Shown here: piece after piece, positions 63,392 through 64,000 of the stretch
How positions within the stretch are numbered: the first letter of the stretch is position 1
Layout: the number at the start of each line of letters is the position of its first letter
NCBI GenBank assembly: GCA_963816315.1
Contig: CAWFJZ010000008.1
Span: 62,001 to 126,000, forward strand
Source of the DNA: CADEEN01 sp963816315
GTDB lineage: Bacteria; Pseudomonadota; Gammaproteobacteria; Burkholderiales; Burkholderiaceae_C
Direction of reading: 5' to 3'
Length of the DNA: 64,000 nt
Translations under genes and position numbers: made by a program
Notes under the pieces: generated by a model
What the model was told of the DNA's origin: nothing
What the model saw: the letters and a program-made list of their open reading frames with translations, nothing else
The model's database searches: none

Positions 63392-64000
63392 ATGAGATCG
63401 CATTGCACCGCAGGGCTGCTGGCCGTTCTGGCCGTAGCTATGGCCGGTCAAGCCGCCGCCCAATCCGAGACCCCTTCGCAGCAGACCATCATCGTCACCG
63501 GCTCCATCGCCGAGCGCAACGCGCAGGACGCGCCGTATGCGATCGGCAGCGTCGATGCGAGCACGTTGCGATCGAGCGGGCCGATGGTCAACTTGTCGGA
63601 GGCGATGGCGCGCGTGCCCGGCCTCGTCGTCGCCAACCGCAACAACTACGCGCAGGACTTGCAGATCAGCTCGCGCGGCTTCGGCGCACGCGCCGGCTTC
63701 GGCGTGCGCGGCGTGCGCCTGTACACCGACGGCATTCCGGCGTCGATGCCCGACGGCCAGGGCCAGGTCAGCCACTTCGATCTCGCCAACGCGCAGCGCG
63801 TGGAAGTCTTGCGCGGCCCGTTCTCGGTGCTCTACGGCAACAGCTCGGGCGGCGTCATCGCAGCGGTGAGTGCGCCCGTGCGTGCCGGGCAGTTCGAAAC
63901 CGGCCTCGACCTCGGCCAGTTCGGCTTGCGGCAGTGGCGCATCACGGCGGCCGCGCCGCTCGGCGACGGCTTCGAAGCGCGCGTCGGCGCATCGGGCCTG
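63392..64000 (+). CDS. TonB-dependent receptor, N-terminal part (cut by window edge)
   Basis: 203 residues seen; the gene continues past the right edge. MRSHCTAGLLAVLAVAMAGQAAAQ is a signal peptide; a TonB-box-like QQTIIVTGS and plug domain follow (VNLSEAMARVPGLVVANRNN, ISSRGFGARAGFGVRGVRLYTDGIP, VEVLRGPFSVLYGNSSGGVI). Outer-membrane receptor for siderophore, vitamin or other ligand; substrate not determinable. Confidence 0.92.
   Translation, partial: MRSHCTAGLLAVLAVAMAGQAAAQSETPSQQTIIVTGSIAERNAQDAPYAIGSVDASTLRSSGPMVNLSEAMARVPGLVVANRNNYAQDLQISSRGFGARAGFGVRGVRLYTDGIPASMPDGQGQVSHFDLANAQRVEVLRGPFSVLYGNSSGGVIAAVSAPVRAGQFETGLDLGQFGLRQWRITAAAPLGDGFEARVGASGL

Overview
The window is a 64 kb piece of a GC-rich bacterial chromosome. 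Gene content (EpsF/EpsG-type polysaccharide export proteins, a 2-aminobenzoyl-CoA-type catabolic operon, PPi-type phosphofructokinase, class I FBPase, aminopeptidase N next to RF2, VC_2705-type symporter with DUF4212 partner) and a CCCCCGAGGGGG...CTTCGGGCGGCCGGGCG repeat point to a betaproteobacterium of the order Burkholderiales, probably near Rubrivivax/Leptothrix/Methylibium. This is inference from recognised families; no search was run. Both ends cut genes.

Region 1 (1-19.6 kb) is an exopolysaccharide/glycan locus. An epimerase fragment and a polyprenyl-phosphate sugar transferase with a degenerate GGDEF-like N-terminus read leftwards. Rightwards come the Wbp-type genes for UDP-2,3-diacetamido-uronic acid (acetyltransferase, dehydrogenase, aminotransferase; the UDP-HexNAc 6-dehydrogenase lies 11 kb downstream) and a NeuD-like acetyltransferase. 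Next are a tandem flavin-reductase-fold protein of unknown role, a WD40 lipoprotein, a very large secreted modular protein broken by three frameshifts, a PhyH-type dioxygenase, and EpsF/EpsG. No glycosyltransferase, flippase or polymerase is seen here, so the locus is incomplete or extends left.

Region 2 (19.65-26.45 kb) is a tightly coupled operon for aerobic CoA-dependent degradation of an aromatic acid, most likely 2-aminobenzoate: FAD monooxygenase/old-yellow-enzyme fusion, MarR regulator, enoyl-CoA hydratase, acyl-CoA dehydrogenase, CoA ligase and RidA deaminase. A perfect 6-4-6 palindrome overlies its promoter.

Region 3 (26.5-40.4 kb) holds tRNA-Thr(CGU), two secreted propeller-type proteins, a histidine phosphatase, PPi-PFK, GFA protein, SMP-30 protein, DUF418 and DUF2277 proteins, fbp, pepN, a HAD phosphatase and prfB with its programmed frameshift. 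Region 4 (40.6-47.9 kb) is a transport/regulation cluster: small membrane protein, TPR protein, DUF4212/sodium-solute symporter pair, FemAB/GNAT-like protein, cNMP-CBS-DUF294 protein and DEDDh exonuclease. Region 5 (47.9-64 kb) is mixed housekeeping: hydrolase, GNAT, TPR, O-antigen-ligase-like protein, acyl-CoA synthetase, NmrA-like protein, aldo/keto reductase, DUF2332, YbaK, PlsY, RidA, Sua5/YciO, DMT transporter, PHP phosphatase, and the start of a TonB-dependent receptor.

Two window-wide patterns matter. (1) At least 14 single-base frameshifts break otherwise intact genes and every one is an extra base, which suggests sequencing or assembly error rather than gene decay. (2) Five copies of a GC-rich hairpin repeat all end within a few bases of a start codon, in the same orientation as the gene they precede.
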